A DNA stretch of 51,911 nt from Mesorhizobium sp. LSJC280B00 (GTDB lineage: Bacteria > Pseudomonadota > Alphaproteobacteria > Rhizobiales > Rhizobiaceae). A program made the translations under genes and the position numbers. The stretch covers positions 501,174-553,084 of the forward strand of contig NZ_AYVL01000004.1 in assembly GCF_000502835.1 (NCBI RefSeq), given 5' to 3'. Below, piece by piece: positions 34,519 to 43,104 of this stretch; within the stretch, counting starts at the first letter, position 1; each line of letters opens with the position of its first letter. The notes beneath the pieces are model-generated. The model did no database searches. It saw nothing but the letters and a program-made list of their open reading frames with translations, and was not told the DNA's origin.

Positions 34519-35472
34519 CTAGCCCTCGCCCATTGAAGAGGACACCAACGGCCGCGCGTGAAGATAACGTGCGGCGCGCCGCTTGCTGTCGATATCCTTG
34601 AAAACCTTCTGGACCTGCATCACGGTGAGGCCGGTTGCCTCGGCGACGTCTTCGTCGGCGATCCCATGGTTCAAGCCGTAGAGGCACAGATCCATCAGAT
34701 AATAAGGAAGCGCGAAGTAGAACTCCTCCTGACTCTGCGCCATCGAGAAGGTGTCTGTGGTGGGCGGTCTGCGCCGGACCTCTTCCTCCACCCCAAGATA
34801 TTCGGCCAACTGGTAGACCTGGGTCTTGTAGAGGTGGACGATTGGCATCAGGTCGGCAATTCCGTCGCCCTGCTTGACGAAGAAGCCCTGGTCGTACTCC
34901 AGGCGGTTCGGCGTGCCCGCTACCGCGTAGTTGAGGCGGTCGGCATGGTAGTATTCGGTCATCTTGCGCAGGCGCTGCTTGTAGTTGGTTGCAGCGACGA
35001 TCTGCAGATAGGCTGCCGACGGCAGGCGCACCGTGTCGGTCCTGCCCTCGGGGTCCTGAACCGTGAGGCGCGTGATGTTGAGACCGTTGCTCTCGAGAAC
35101 CGAGGCGAGCACCAGCTTGCATTTCCAGCCGTCCCCATATTCGGGAACGACGGTCTGGATTGCTTCGGTCTGCCGTCTATAGGCGCCGATCGCTTCCAGG
35201 GCCGGCGTTATATCCTCCAGGATCGTTTCGATACCAAGGTGTGCGGCGACAATGCGGCCGAGCCTCAGTGAGTCGCCGGAGGAATGGCGCTCCGGCATGA
35301 ATATCCCGAGGACCTTGCCTTTCCCAAAGGCGCGAACACACAACGCCGCAACGACGGAGCTGTCGATGCCGCCTGAGAGGCCGACAACCACCCCTCGACG
35401 TCGCAGCGTGCCGAGGACCTGCTGGCGCAAGATCTGGACGATGCGATCGACTTCCGCGCCAGCGTCGAGCAC
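34519..35472 (-). CDS. nadE: NAD+ synthase-family (NadE-like) amide-forming enzyme
   Basis: An ammonia-dependent NadE domain of 317 residues, without the nitrilase-type glutaminase domain of larger NadEs. PP-loop VVVGLSGGIDSSVVAAL, then GTPNRLEYDQGFFVKQGDGI and DLMPIVHLYKTQVYQLAEYL are all classical, as is RRRPPTTDTF. NadE adenylates a carboxylate (deamido-NAD) and couples it to ammonia. Inside this cluster it may act on a pathway intermediate, or provide NAD with ammonia from the next-door AsnB glutaminase; the sequence alone does not decide. GTG 35472 is the annotated start, but in-frame codons upstream read TFGKDALVL, a segment often conserved in this family, and a CTG at 35502 could be used. 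Confidence 0.85.
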   Translation of the reverse strand: MLDAGAEVDRIVQILRQQVLGTLRRRGVVVGLSGGIDSSVVAALCVRAFGKGKVLGIFMPERHSSGDSLRLGRIVAAHLGIETILEDITPALEAIGAYRRQTEAIQTVVPEYGDGWKCKLVLASVLESNGLNITRLTVQDPEGRTDTVRLPSAAYLQIVAATNYKQRLRKMTEYYHADRLNYAVAGTPNRLEYDQGFFVKQGDGIADLMPIVHLYKTQVYQLAEYLGVEEEVRRRPPTTDTFSMAQSQEEFYFALPYYLMDLCLYGLNHGIADEDVAEATGLTVMQVQKVFKDIDSKRRAARYLHARPLVSSSMGEG

Positions 35473-35498
35473 CAGGGCGTCTTTGCCGAATGTTGAGA

Positions 35499-38237
35499 TC
35501 AGGTCGATGGCTTGTACTCCAGTTTGCGAGACTCGATTGGCGAATAGGTTTTCGCCACCGCTTTCTCGATAAGGGGACGATTGGTGGTAAGGTGAGGCTC
35601 TACAACCAGATCGATGTGGCTGCCGACGATCGGAATCACGTCCAGATGGGCGAAGACGCTATCCCAGCCGATTGCCAGAGGCATTCCGGGTCGAGCACAG
35701 CGGAACAGGGTGCCTGTGATCGGCAGAGCCGGCTTTGGCTCGGCCACCCACTGGAAGAAGGCTTGCGCGCGCAAAACCTCTTGCAGTTCCAGTTTGGTTC
35801 TAAAGCTCGTCGCGTTGAACTGTCCTTGAGCGAAGCGGTCGAGAAACTGGACCAGTTGTGCCTCGCGCTTCATTGCCACGGCGACTTTCGCGAGGGCGCG
35901 GCATGCCATCCGGTAAGCGGACACGCGGTTGGTTCGGATTCGATTGAATGTGCGCGTAAACGTCTCCCAGCGGGCGCTTCGCTCCCCGACGAGGCTGGTG
36001 TCGAGGATGCCGAGGAACTTTACGGTTCGCCCCGCTGCCAGCAGCCGCGCCGCAACTTCGAAGGCAACAGCGCCGCCGAGCGAATGGCCGAGAAGTCGTA
36101 CATGGCCCGAGGGTTGGGCGCGGCGGATCTGGTCGACGGCGGCGTCGGCCATATCGGCGAGGCTGTCTTGTCCGCGCAGTATCATAGCCAGGGCCGGATA
36201 CCTGATCGGGGCAACGCGGGTCACCTTGCCCATCGCTGCTGCAAAGGCTGCAAGGCTCGGGCCATAGCCGACGGACCCCGGGAACAGAAAAAGAATGGGA
36301 GGGTCGTGCTTCTGGGCGCGCGCGCTTTGATCGCCTGCCTGGGCGGACACGACCGCCTTGACCATTTGCTCCAGGCTCATCCCGACGGTGAAGGCCTCAA
36401 GGCCGAGTTCCTGCCCGATGGCGCTTTCGATTTCCATGACGCAGTGCAGCAGCTTCAGCGAATCTCCTCCGGCGTCATCCCAGCGTCCTGCCGCCACGCG
36501 CGTATTGAGAATGCTGGTCCATGCCCGCTGGACAACCTGCTGCGCGGTCAGCTTGCCTCGCGGCTCGAGCGGACGCGCGGTCGCCGCTGTCTCTCTGGCT
36601 GAAAGATCCATCTCTGCAAGTGTCGTGATGTCGACTTTGCCGCTCGGCAGACGCGGAATCTCGGCGATCGTGTGCAACCGCAAGGGACGCAGCGGCGGCG
36701 GCAGATTGGTCCTGACAAGCTGGCGAAGCTCGTCCGAAAAGGTCGCTTCGGCCGAGCGCCGAGGAACAGCAAAGGCGACAAGCTCATTCGCGGCCGTCAC
36801 GATTGCCACGGCATCCGCGACAGAGGGTGCACAACGCAGCACCCGTTCGAGTTCGGCTGGCTCGACGCGTCGACCGTTGATTTTTACCTGGCGCCCCTTG
36901 CGACCGACGATGTGCAGTAGGCCTTGATCATCAAGTCGAACGAGGTCACCTGTCGCGAAAATCCGAAGGCCTGGATCGTGCGGGTCTGATGTTGCCGGCA
37001 CAACCGCCCCGTCCTCCCAATGGCCAAGCAAGACATACGGGCTCCTGATCAGAAGCTCTCCGCTGCGGCCCGGTTGAACGCGGCGGCCCGCTTCGTCGAC
37101 AATTGCGAAGGTGATTCCAGGCAGCAGCCAGCCAACTGGAACCGAATCTCCATGCTCTGGCCAGTCTCGCGGCAGGAACCATTGCGAGCCGGTGGTCTCG
37201 GTTGACGAGTAACCGATCTGGATAAGGCACGTATCGGAGACGGCCTTGCGCAGCAGGGCGATGTCGGTCCAGGGCACCTTCTCGCCACCGATCCGGGCGA
37301 CTCTGAGTGAATGGAACGCTTCTGCAGGTCCGTCTGCCATAAGCGCGCGAAGCAGTGCCGGCACCAGATAGGTGATTGTCACGTCTTCGGATCGCACCAG
37401 GCGTTGAACGGCGCGCAGGCCGACCGCTTCGACTTCGACCAGATGCAAGGTGGCGCCGGTGAGAAGAGCAGCAAGAATCTCCCGGCACCCGGCGATTGTG
37501 GCGGGTCCGGTCAATGGCAGGAAAACATCATCCGAGTTGATGTGGCACGCATCGACATATTGCTGGACCCGGCACAGCAAGCTGCGCTGGCTGTTAACGA
37601 TGCCTTTGGGCCGGCCCGTACTCCCTGACGTATAAAGCACGATGGCGGGCGCATCGACCGAGACGGAATAAGAACGAGGCACTTGCCCAGCCTGCGAGGC
37701 CGCACTGGTCGACACATCGATCCAACTGACCAGGTGGGGCAATCCATCGGGTCGGACATTGCCCTCGCCCAGGACAGCTGAGAGCCGCGCCCCGGCCACG
37801 ATTTCAAGGATACGCGAGCTAGGATCTCGCGCGTTGAGTGGCACCGAAGGCCGCCCAGCCGTCATGCTTGCCAGCATGGCAATGGGATACCAGGCTGAGT
37901 TGGCCTGAAGAATCCCTATCGCCTGTCCGTCTGGGACGGTCGCCGCGATCTGGTGGGACAGCGTCTCGACTGACCGGAGGAGCTGGGAATAGGTCAGACG
38001 ATTGGCGCCGTCGCTGATTGCAAGCTTGTCGGGGTACTGGCGGACGACATTTCTCAGGTGATCGAAGGCCGCAATGTTGGTAAAATCGACGCCCAATCTT
38101 TGAAATGGGCGCAGTACGGGACCACCCTGATCCAGTGCGTATTGTGGGACACTGGACCAATTATCGGAGGTCGTTGTCTGACAATCCACCGCTAGATCCT
38201 GATCCGCGACTTCTGATCCCAAATATGCCGAAGACAT
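35499..38237 (-). CDS. NRPS-like A-T-TE enzyme without condensation domain
   Basis: A single-module synthetase of 912 residues. Adenylation domain about 55-545: LYTSGSTGRPKG (201-212), IGYSSTETTG (342-351), FATGDLVRLDDQG, GRKGRQVKINGRRVEPAELE and PRLPSGKVD with Lys535. Carrier domain about 555-630 with the phosphopantetheine Ser594 in DAGGDSLKLL. Thioesterase from about 645: LFLFPGS, GHSLGGAVAFEVA with Ser720, ILDTSL and a late GSHIDLV His. No C, E or KR domain. Stand-alone A-T-TE proteins are known to activate an acid and release, cyclise or dimerise it. The first 45 residues are of unknown type. It heads a five-gene minus-strand cluster. The acid specificity code cannot be assigned confidently. 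Confidence 0.9.
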   Translation of the reverse strand: MSSAYLGSEVADQDLAVDCQTTTSDNWSSVPQYALDQGGPVLRPFQRLGVDFTNIAAFDHLRNVVRQYPDKLAISDGANRLTYSQLLRSVETLSHQIAATVPDGQAIGILQANSAWYPIAMLASMTAGRPSVPLNARDPSSRILEIVAGARLSAVLGEGNVRPDGLPHLVSWIDVSTSAASQAGQVPRSYSVSVDAPAIVLYTSGSTGRPKGIVNSQRSLLCRVQQYVDACHINSDDVFLPLTGPATIAGCREILAALLTGATLHLVEVEAVGLRAVQRLVRSEDVTITYLVPALLRALMADGPAEAFHSLRVARIGGEKVPWTDIALLRKAVSDTCLIQIGYSSTETTGSQWFLPRDWPEHGDSVPVGWLLPGITFAIVDEAGRRVQPGRSGELLIRSPYVLLGHWEDGAVVPATSDPHDPGLRIFATGDLVRLDDQGLLHIVGRKGRQVKINGRRVEPAELERVLRCAPSVADAVAIVTAANELVAFAVPRRSAEATFSDELRQLVRTNLPPPLRPLRLHTIAEIPRLPSGKVDITTLAEMDLSARETAATARPLEPRGKLTAQQVVQRAWTSILNTRVAAGRWDDAGGDSLKLLHCVMEIESAIGQELGLEAFTVGMSLEQMVKAVVSAQAGDQSARAQKHDPPILFLFPGSVGYGPSLAAFAAAMGKVTRVAPIRYPALAMILRGQDSLADMADAAVDQIRRAQPSGHVRLLGHSLGGAVAFEVAARLLAAGRTVKFLGILDTSLVGERSARWETFTRTFNRIRTNRVSAYRMACRALAKVAVAMKREAQLVQFLDRFAQGQFNATSFRTKLELQEVLRAQAFFQWVAEPKPALPITGTLFRCARPGMPLAIGWDSVFAHLDVIPIVGSHIDLVVEPHLTTNRPLIEKAVAKTYSPIESRKLEYKPST

Positions 38238-38490
38238 GAGTTGCCTACGCTAAGATTAGGGTCACTTATCGCCCCCCGCCCCAATCTTTTCATCGATCAT
38301 TCTGATGATGCCCTGATCTTCCCTCAAGGGCGCTTGGTTAGTCACTTCGCCTGTTTCGCAAGCCGCCGGCCGAGCCAATCATGCCGGGCTCGCTGGCTGT
38401 TGTGGTGCGCATGACACGGACACATGCCAAGGCGGGCTCGAAGACCAAGGTGGGGTCGAAGATGGAATTGCCGCTATTCAGGCATATTGC

Positions 38491-38739
38491 CTATTCGGTG
38501 GTTCTTCCGGACGACACCGGCGATGCTTCGGTGTCGGAATAGCTGCCGGGGACGAAACAATAGGCATAGATCTGTCCCCGATTTTCGTCGGTCACGCGGA
38601 TCCAATCCTTTTCCCACGTTCGGAAGGTAATACGCCCGCCCGTCATCATAGCTGCGGCTCTGAACGGACTCGGCGCGTTGACAACGCGCACCGAGATAAC
38701 ATCGTCGCCGTCCATACGCTCGACGAGATACGTCTGCAT
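38491..38739 (-). CDS. Small conserved-type hypothetical protein
   Basis: An 82-residue protein with no signal peptide or membrane segment. It begins MQTYLVERMDGDDVISVRVV, contains a central WEKDWIRVTDENRGQIYAY and ends in a short polar tail. A strong GGGGAGG site five bases before the ATG supports translation. Its character suggests a small all-beta domain, but I recognise no family. It lies alone between the NRPS-like cluster and the pip/luxR locus. Confidence 0.6.
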   Translation of the reverse strand: MQTYLVERMDGDDVISVRVVNAPSPFRAAAMMTGGRITFRTWEKDWIRVTDENRGQIYAYCFVPGSYSDTEASPVSSGRTTE

Positions 38740-39225
38740 GAAAGCCTCCCCATGCCCCGCTAGATCACCCGCACTTTAACGCCGGCTAATGAATTCGGTT
38801 GCAACTGCTTGGCGAAACTTTGGGTCCGATACTTTCCGTACCCACCGGCAACTTGGTCCTCCGTATCCGTCAGGTTTTTCAGCGACGGGATGCCAGTTCA
38901 GGGGAGGGCAGGCTGATTGCGGCCATGCCGGCGACATGCCAATCTGCGCCGCAACGTTAGGCCCCTGCCTCCGCGGGCAATGGAAAAGGCGCTCGAATGG
39001 GCTCCTTTATGCTGTCCGTGATCTGGCATTCTGCCCGTGATTTGGCCTCATCGGACGACCCTGCAGGCCTTTGCGGGACATCCACATAGCGTGGCGTCGC
39101 CATCACCGAGGCATAGCAATGTGCGTCGGCAGAGAAATGGGACGGTTCGAGGTTTTCTGAACCTGCCTCACGACGACTGCGTCGTGTCGACGATCCGTTG
39201 GAACAGAAGACCTGGCGCTGGAACG
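38740..39225. other. Intergenic region without recognised features
   Basis: These 486 bases lie upstream of the small hypothetical gene and downstream of the pip gene. Short frames exist but have no ribosome sites or family resemblance. No repeat, RNA or terminator was identified. Confidence 0.4.
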
Positions 39226-40125
39226 TCAATCGTATTTGGCCAGGAAGCGCCCGACGGCGCTGAGGCAGTCGTACTTTTCCTCCACATGCGGCATGTGGCT
39301 GGAATTCGGGAAGACCAGGCCTTCAACGTACGGGATAAGATCCAGAAAGGGCTGGACGCAGGCCTCGGTCGCTTCGTCGTAGAAGCCGCGGAAAACCAGG
39401 GTCGGCGCCTCGATCCGATGCAGGCGGTCGACGATGGTCCAATTCCGCATCGTGCCGATGACGTGGAACTCATTGGGACCGTTCATGGTGTGATAGACGG
39501 TCGGATCTTCCTCGATTGCCGCAAATGTCCGGGCGACCTCTGGCGGCATCGGAACGACGCGACAGACATGACGGTCGTAGAAAGCCTTCGTCGCCGCAAC
39601 ATATTCGGGGTGATCGGTGGTTCCCGCCGCTTCGTGCCGGTCGAGCGCACTTTGCACATCGGCTGGCAACTCGGTGCGCAATTGCCGGGCTCCTTCCACC
39701 CACAGCGCCATCGAGGCCAGCGAATTGGCCAGGATCAATGCCTTGAGCCCCTCAGGGCGGCGCACGGCGTGCTCGGCCGAGAGTATGCCGCCCCAGGACT
39801 GGCCGAGCAGGGCATAATGGCCGGCAATGCTGAGATGGGCGAGCAACGCATCGAGTTCGCCCAGGAAGAAATCGACGGTCCAGAAGTCGCCGCCCTTGTC
39901 CGGCAGATGGGTCGATTTGCCGTTGCCGATCTGATCGTAGTGGATGACGGCTCGCCCGGTTCCGGCAAGCTCCTTGAATGAGTCCACATAGTCGTGGGTG
40001 CAGCCCGGTCCACCATGAGCGACGACCAGGGGCAGCTTGCCCGACCCGAGGTCCCCGGTCACACGGTACCAGGTGCGATAGCCCTTGTAGTCGCTAAATC
40101 CTTCGGTGATCGCATGTGCCGTCAC
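39226..40125 (-). CDS. pip: Proline iminopeptidase-family alpha/beta hydrolase
   Basis: A 299-residue S33-family peptidase or amidase. The oxyanion motif HGGPG (37-41), the acidic IHYDQIGNGKST (61-72), the nucleophile elbow GQSWGG with Ser110, and a C-terminal His in SSHMPHVEE are all present. The fold suits release of N-terminal Pro or hydrolysis of amino-acid amides. There is no signal peptide, so it acts in the cytoplasm. GTG 40125 has GGAG about 8 bases upstream. The gene lies 173 bases downstream of the LuxR solo gene on the same strand. In known PipR/OryR-type loci the regulator controls such a pip gene in response to plant compounds; the pattern here agrees. Confidence 0.9.
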   Translation of the reverse strand: MTAHAITEGFSDYKGYRTWYRVTGDLGSGKLPLVVAHGGPGCTHDYVDSFKELAGTGRAVIHYDQIGNGKSTHLPDKGGDFWTVDFFLGELDALLAHLSIAGHYALLGQSWGGILSAEHAVRRPEGLKALILANSLASMALWVEGARQLRTELPADVQSALDRHEAAGTTDHPEYVAATKAFYDRHVCRVVPMPPEVARTFAAIEEDPTVYHTMNGPNEFHVIGTMRNWTIVDRLHRIEAPTLVFRGFYDEATEACVQPFLDLIPYVEGLVFPNSSHMPHVEEKYDCLSAVGRFLAKYD

Positions 40126-40298
40126 AGTCCAAGCTCCGCATCATGGCGCGGCAGGAGCCACTTTGGTGCACCCCTCCCAAGCCTTGTTTGCGACCGACGG
40201 TACTAAGCGGCCCAGCGCATTTACAGCTAGCACTTTTTATAGGTTCGCCGGTTATGGGTTTGCCCGAGGCAAGGCCGATCCCCCGCAGGTCGCGAGCC

Positions 40299-41069
40299 TC
40301 AATGCTCCGGTTCGAGCAGCCGGTAATGGGCGGCGAGCGCGATGGCATGGAAGCGGTTGCGCGCGCCAAGCTTTCGCGTCGCCGCGTTGAGGTGCAGCGT
40401 TGCGGTAGGCACCGCGCGGCCAATCTCACGCGCGACCTGCTTGGCCGTCAGTCCGGCAGCGGCCAGGCGCAGGCACTGACGTTCGCGTGACGTCAGATGG
40501 ACATGTTGGCAGGTGCGGATTCCGGCGTCGAAACCGGCGTAGGCGGAGTCATGCAGCAGATGACCCAGATCTCCGATCTCGGCGATCAAGGGTCTGGCTT
40601 CGAGCTCGAACCCGGCCTCCGGGTCGGCACGGATCGCGGTGAAGGTGGCGAGATCGCCGCCGGCAAGGCGAATGGGTACGGTGACGCCGCAGGTCATCCT
40701 GGTGTCAAGCAAATAGCTGACCACAGGATCGTGCTTGGACTGGAGCACGCGCTGCATGACGGTGCTCTGAACGCCGCTGTGCGACCAGAGAAACGGTCTC
40801 GATACGGTGAGCGCGGCCTCCTGCACCGGGTCAAGCTGATAATATCCGCCCTTGCACCAGAGATCCTGCATGTCGCGCGGCACGTTGCGCAGAGCCATCA
40901 ACGAGGGCGTGATAAGCTCGCCCTTGTGACTGACCGGCACGGGCGTATAGTCGTAGATGAATGCGGTGAAACCGATGGGCTCCAGCACCTCCGTTGCCAC
41001 CGCCATGGCAGCGTCGATGCTCATTCCGGTTTGGAACCGGCTCTCTAGATCGCCTGGAAGGCTTTGCAT
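40299..41069 (-). CDS. LuxR solo of the plant-associated (PAB) subfamily, PipR/OryR/NesR-like
   Basis: Autoinducer-binding plus HTH regulator of 256 residues. Aligned on the invariant DP (Asp80-Pro81, TraR D70-P71), the residue equivalent to TraR W57 is Met67 and that of Y61 is Trp71 (RDMQDLWCKGGYYQLDP). W85 is kept as Trp95. The W57M/Y61W pair marks the solos of plant-associated bacteria that respond to plant compounds instead of acyl-homoserine lactones. The HTH is LTSRERQCLRLAAAGLTAKQ and VAREIGRAVPTATLHLNAAT. No luxI gene lies in the window. The pip gene downstream and the peptide ABC operon diverging upstream match the known genomic setting. A 16-bp near-palindrome abuts the ATG. Confidence 0.93.
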   Translation of the reverse strand: MQSLPGDLESRFQTGMSIDAAMAVATEVLEPIGFTAFIYDYTPVPVSHKGELITPSLMALRNVPRDMQDLWCKGGYYQLDPVQEAALTVSRPFLWSHSGVQSTVMQRVLQSKHDPVVSYLLDTRMTCGVTVPIRLAGGDLATFTAIRADPEAGFELEARPLIAEIGDLGHLLHDSAYAGFDAGIRTCQHVHLTSRERQCLRLAAAGLTAKQVAREIGRAVPTATLHLNAATRKLGARNRFHAIALAAHYRLLEPEH

Positions 41070-41085
41070 CGGGCAAGCTTACCCG
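41070..41085. promoter_or_regulatory. Near-perfect palindrome at the luxR solo start
   Basis: CGGGCAAGCTTACCCG is a 16-base palindrome with a single mismatched pair, ending directly at the ATG of the regulator (41069). There is no ribosome site in this space. Upstream, TTGACA (complement of 41098-41103) is a possible -35 element. It could be an autoregulatory operator. Confidence 0.4.
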
Positions 41086-41323
41086 CTGATGATTGCTTGT
41101 CAAATAGCCATGTCGGCCGGCTGCTCAACAAATAGGCGGGGATAAGCCTGTCCGACCCTATCTATCTTAATAGCTATCCCGTCCGGCTTCGCTCGCCGTA
41201 GTCTTTTGTGATTGGGCCAAGTAGCGGACACCGTTCGCAAACCCAGACTGTTTCAGCCGCGCAATGGTCGATCGATCGGGTTCAGCGCGGCAAAAGCCGA
41301 CACGCCTCCATGAGGGAATAAAT

Positions 41324-42997
41324 ATGCGACCCCAAAAAGCATTTGCAGCGTTGATACCCTGCCTGGCTCTGCTCGGCGTGATCATGATGTCGCCGGCAAG
41401 CAGTGCCTTGGCCACCGAGGGCAAGCCAGGCGGCACACTCCGACTGCTGGCCAATGCCGCGGCAGGCACCGCCGATCCGCACATCAACTACACGCTGCAG
41501 TATTTCCAGATCAATTATGTCCTCTACGATGGCCTGGTGACCTACAAGAAGGCCGGGGACAAGACTGGCTTCGAAGTCGTCGCGGACCTGGCGGAAAGCC
41601 TCCCGCAGGTCGAGAACGGCGGCAAGACCTACGTCTTCAAGCTGCGCAAGGGCATCAAATTCGCGGATGGCTCGGATGTCACCACGAAGGACGTGGTGGC
41701 TTCGTTCCAACGCATCTTCAAGATCAGCGGGCCGACGGCCGGGACCTTCTACAAAGGCATCGTCGGCGCGGATGCGTGCTTGAAGGCCCCCGCTGCATGC
41801 ACCCTCGAAGGTGGCCTGTCGGTCGACGATGCGGCCGGAAGCATTACCTTCAACCTGGTCCAGCCGGATGCCGAGTTCCTGCAGAAGCTGGCCGTTCCAC
41901 ACGCGTCGATCCTGCCGGCGAGCGCGCCGCTGAAGGACGCCGGCACCGATCCGATCCCGGGTACCGGACCGTACATGATCGCCAGCTACGACCCCAACAA
42001 GCTAATGAAGATTGTGCGCAATCCTCACTTCAAGGAATGGAGCAAGGAAGCGCAGCCGGCCGGATATCCGGACGAGATCGACTATGAATTCGGCCTTACC
42101 GACGAGGCGGCGGTGACGGCGGTCGAGAATGGCCAGGCGGACTGGATGTTCGACCCACCGCCGTCCGACCGTCTCGCCGAACTCGGCACCAAATATGCCG
42201 CGCAGGTCACGGTTCACCCGCTGACGGCAATGTGGTATGCGCCGATGAACACCAATCTGGCGCCGTTCAACGACATCCGCGTTCGCCAAGCCGTGAACTT
42301 CGCGATCGACCGCGCCGCGATCGTCAAGCTGTTCGGCGGCAGCAATCTGGCGCAGCCGGCCTGTCAGATCCTGCCGCCGGGCTTCCCGTCATTCGCAGCC
42401 TATTGCTCGTTCACCGCCAATCCAGGTGAGAAGTGGTCGGCGCCGGATATGGACAAGGCCAAGCAATTGGTCGCGGAATCGGGAACCGCAGGTCAGGAGG
42501 TGACGATCATCACCGAGGACACCACGGTCTCCAAGGCGATCGGCGTCTACCTGCAGGATGTGCTCAACCAGCTTGGCTACAAGACGTCGGTCAAGCCGAT
42601 CTCGCAGAACATACAGTTCACCTACATCCAGAACACCAATAACAAGGTGCAGATTTCGATCTCGCAATGGTTCCAGGATTACCCGGCGCCATCGAATTTC
42701 CTGCAGGTCTTGTTCAGCTGTGCCTCGTTTACGCCGGGCTCCGACGCCTCGGTCAATATTTCGGGGTTCTGCGACAAGTCGATCGACGCATCGATGGACG
42801 AGGCAGAGGCAGCCACCATCGCCGATCCGGCCAAGGGCGCGACACTCTGGACCGCCATCGACAAGGCTGTGACGGACAAGGCTCCGGTCGCTGTCCTGTT
42901 CACGCCAAAGCGCGTCGATGTGATCTCTTCCAGGCTGAAGAACTTCACCTTCAGCCCGCAATTCTACTGGATTGTCAGCCAGTCCTGGGTGGAATAG
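41324..42997 (+). CDS. Oligopeptide-type ABC transporter substrate-binding protein
   Basis: SBP family 5 protein of 557 residues. It has a signal peptide (ALIPCLALLGVIMMSPASSALA) and the mature part begins TEGKPGGTLRLLANAAAGTADP, as usual for the family. YVFKLRKGIKFADGSDVTT and the later VRQAVNFAIDRAAIVKLFGG are characteristic. Such proteins bind peptides or other amides in the periplasm. The ATG at 41324 has GAGGGA about 6 bases upstream; the open frame to 41264 has none. It is first in a five-gene operon diverging from the LuxR solo, so it may take up the signal or peptides that the neighbouring Pip hydrolyses. A hairpin follows its stop. Confidence 0.93.
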   Translation: MRPQKAFAALIPCLALLGVIMMSPASSALATEGKPGGTLRLLANAAAGTADPHINYTLQYFQINYVLYDGLVTYKKAGDKTGFEVVADLAESLPQVENGGKTYVFKLRKGIKFADGSDVTTKDVVASFQRIFKISGPTAGTFYKGIVGADACLKAPAACTLEGGLSVDDAAGSITFNLVQPDAEFLQKLAVPHASILPASAPLKDAGTDPIPGTGPYMIASYDPNKLMKIVRNPHFKEWSKEAQPAGYPDEIDYEFGLTDEAAVTAVENGQADWMFDPPPSDRLAELGTKYAAQVTVHPLTAMWYAPMNTNLAPFNDIRVRQAVNFAIDRAAIVKLFGGSNLAQPACQILPPGFPSFAAYCSFTANPGEKWSAPDMDKAKQLVAESGTAGQEVTIITEDTTVSKAIGVYLQDVLNQLGYKTSVKPISQNIQFTYIQNTNNKVQISISQWFQDYPAPSNFLQVLFSCASFTPGSDASVNISGFCDKSIDASMDEAEAATIADPAKGATLWTAIDKAVTDKAPVAVLFTPKRVDVISSRLKNFTFSPQFYWIVSQSWVE

Positions 42998-43009
42998 CCG
43001 ACCGGAGCC

Positions 43010-43044
43010 AATGCGACGGAGTGCCGCTGGCTCTCCGTCGCATT
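43010..43044 (+). terminator. Strong hairpin between binding-protein and permease genes (attenuator-like)
   Basis: A perfect 12-bp stem, AATGCGACGGAG with CTCCGTCGCATT, around an 11-base loop, followed by TCCTTTTCC. Placed 13 bases after the binding-protein stop. It can act as a partial terminator or as a 3' stabiliser that keeps binding-protein mRNA more abundant than that of the membrane parts. Confidence 0.75.
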
Positions 43045-43104
43045 TCCTTTTCCGGCGGATCAGCGCATCTTCCAGGCCGCGATTTTTCCCAGGCAATCCT
43101 GTTC

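Noticed and set aside
33121..34536. 471-residue plus-strand frame
   Set aside because: It is antisense to the AsnB-like gene, has no domain signature and arises from high GC content.
40215..40250. Weak dyad AGCTAGCACTTTTTATAGGT between pip and luxR
   Set aside because: Only about half of the paired positions agree, no better than expected by chance for an AT-rich stretch.
41140..41200. Possible lux-box-like dyad around the run TATCTATCTTAATAGCTAT
   Set aside because: The half-sites match poorly when folded, and position relative to promoters is unclear.
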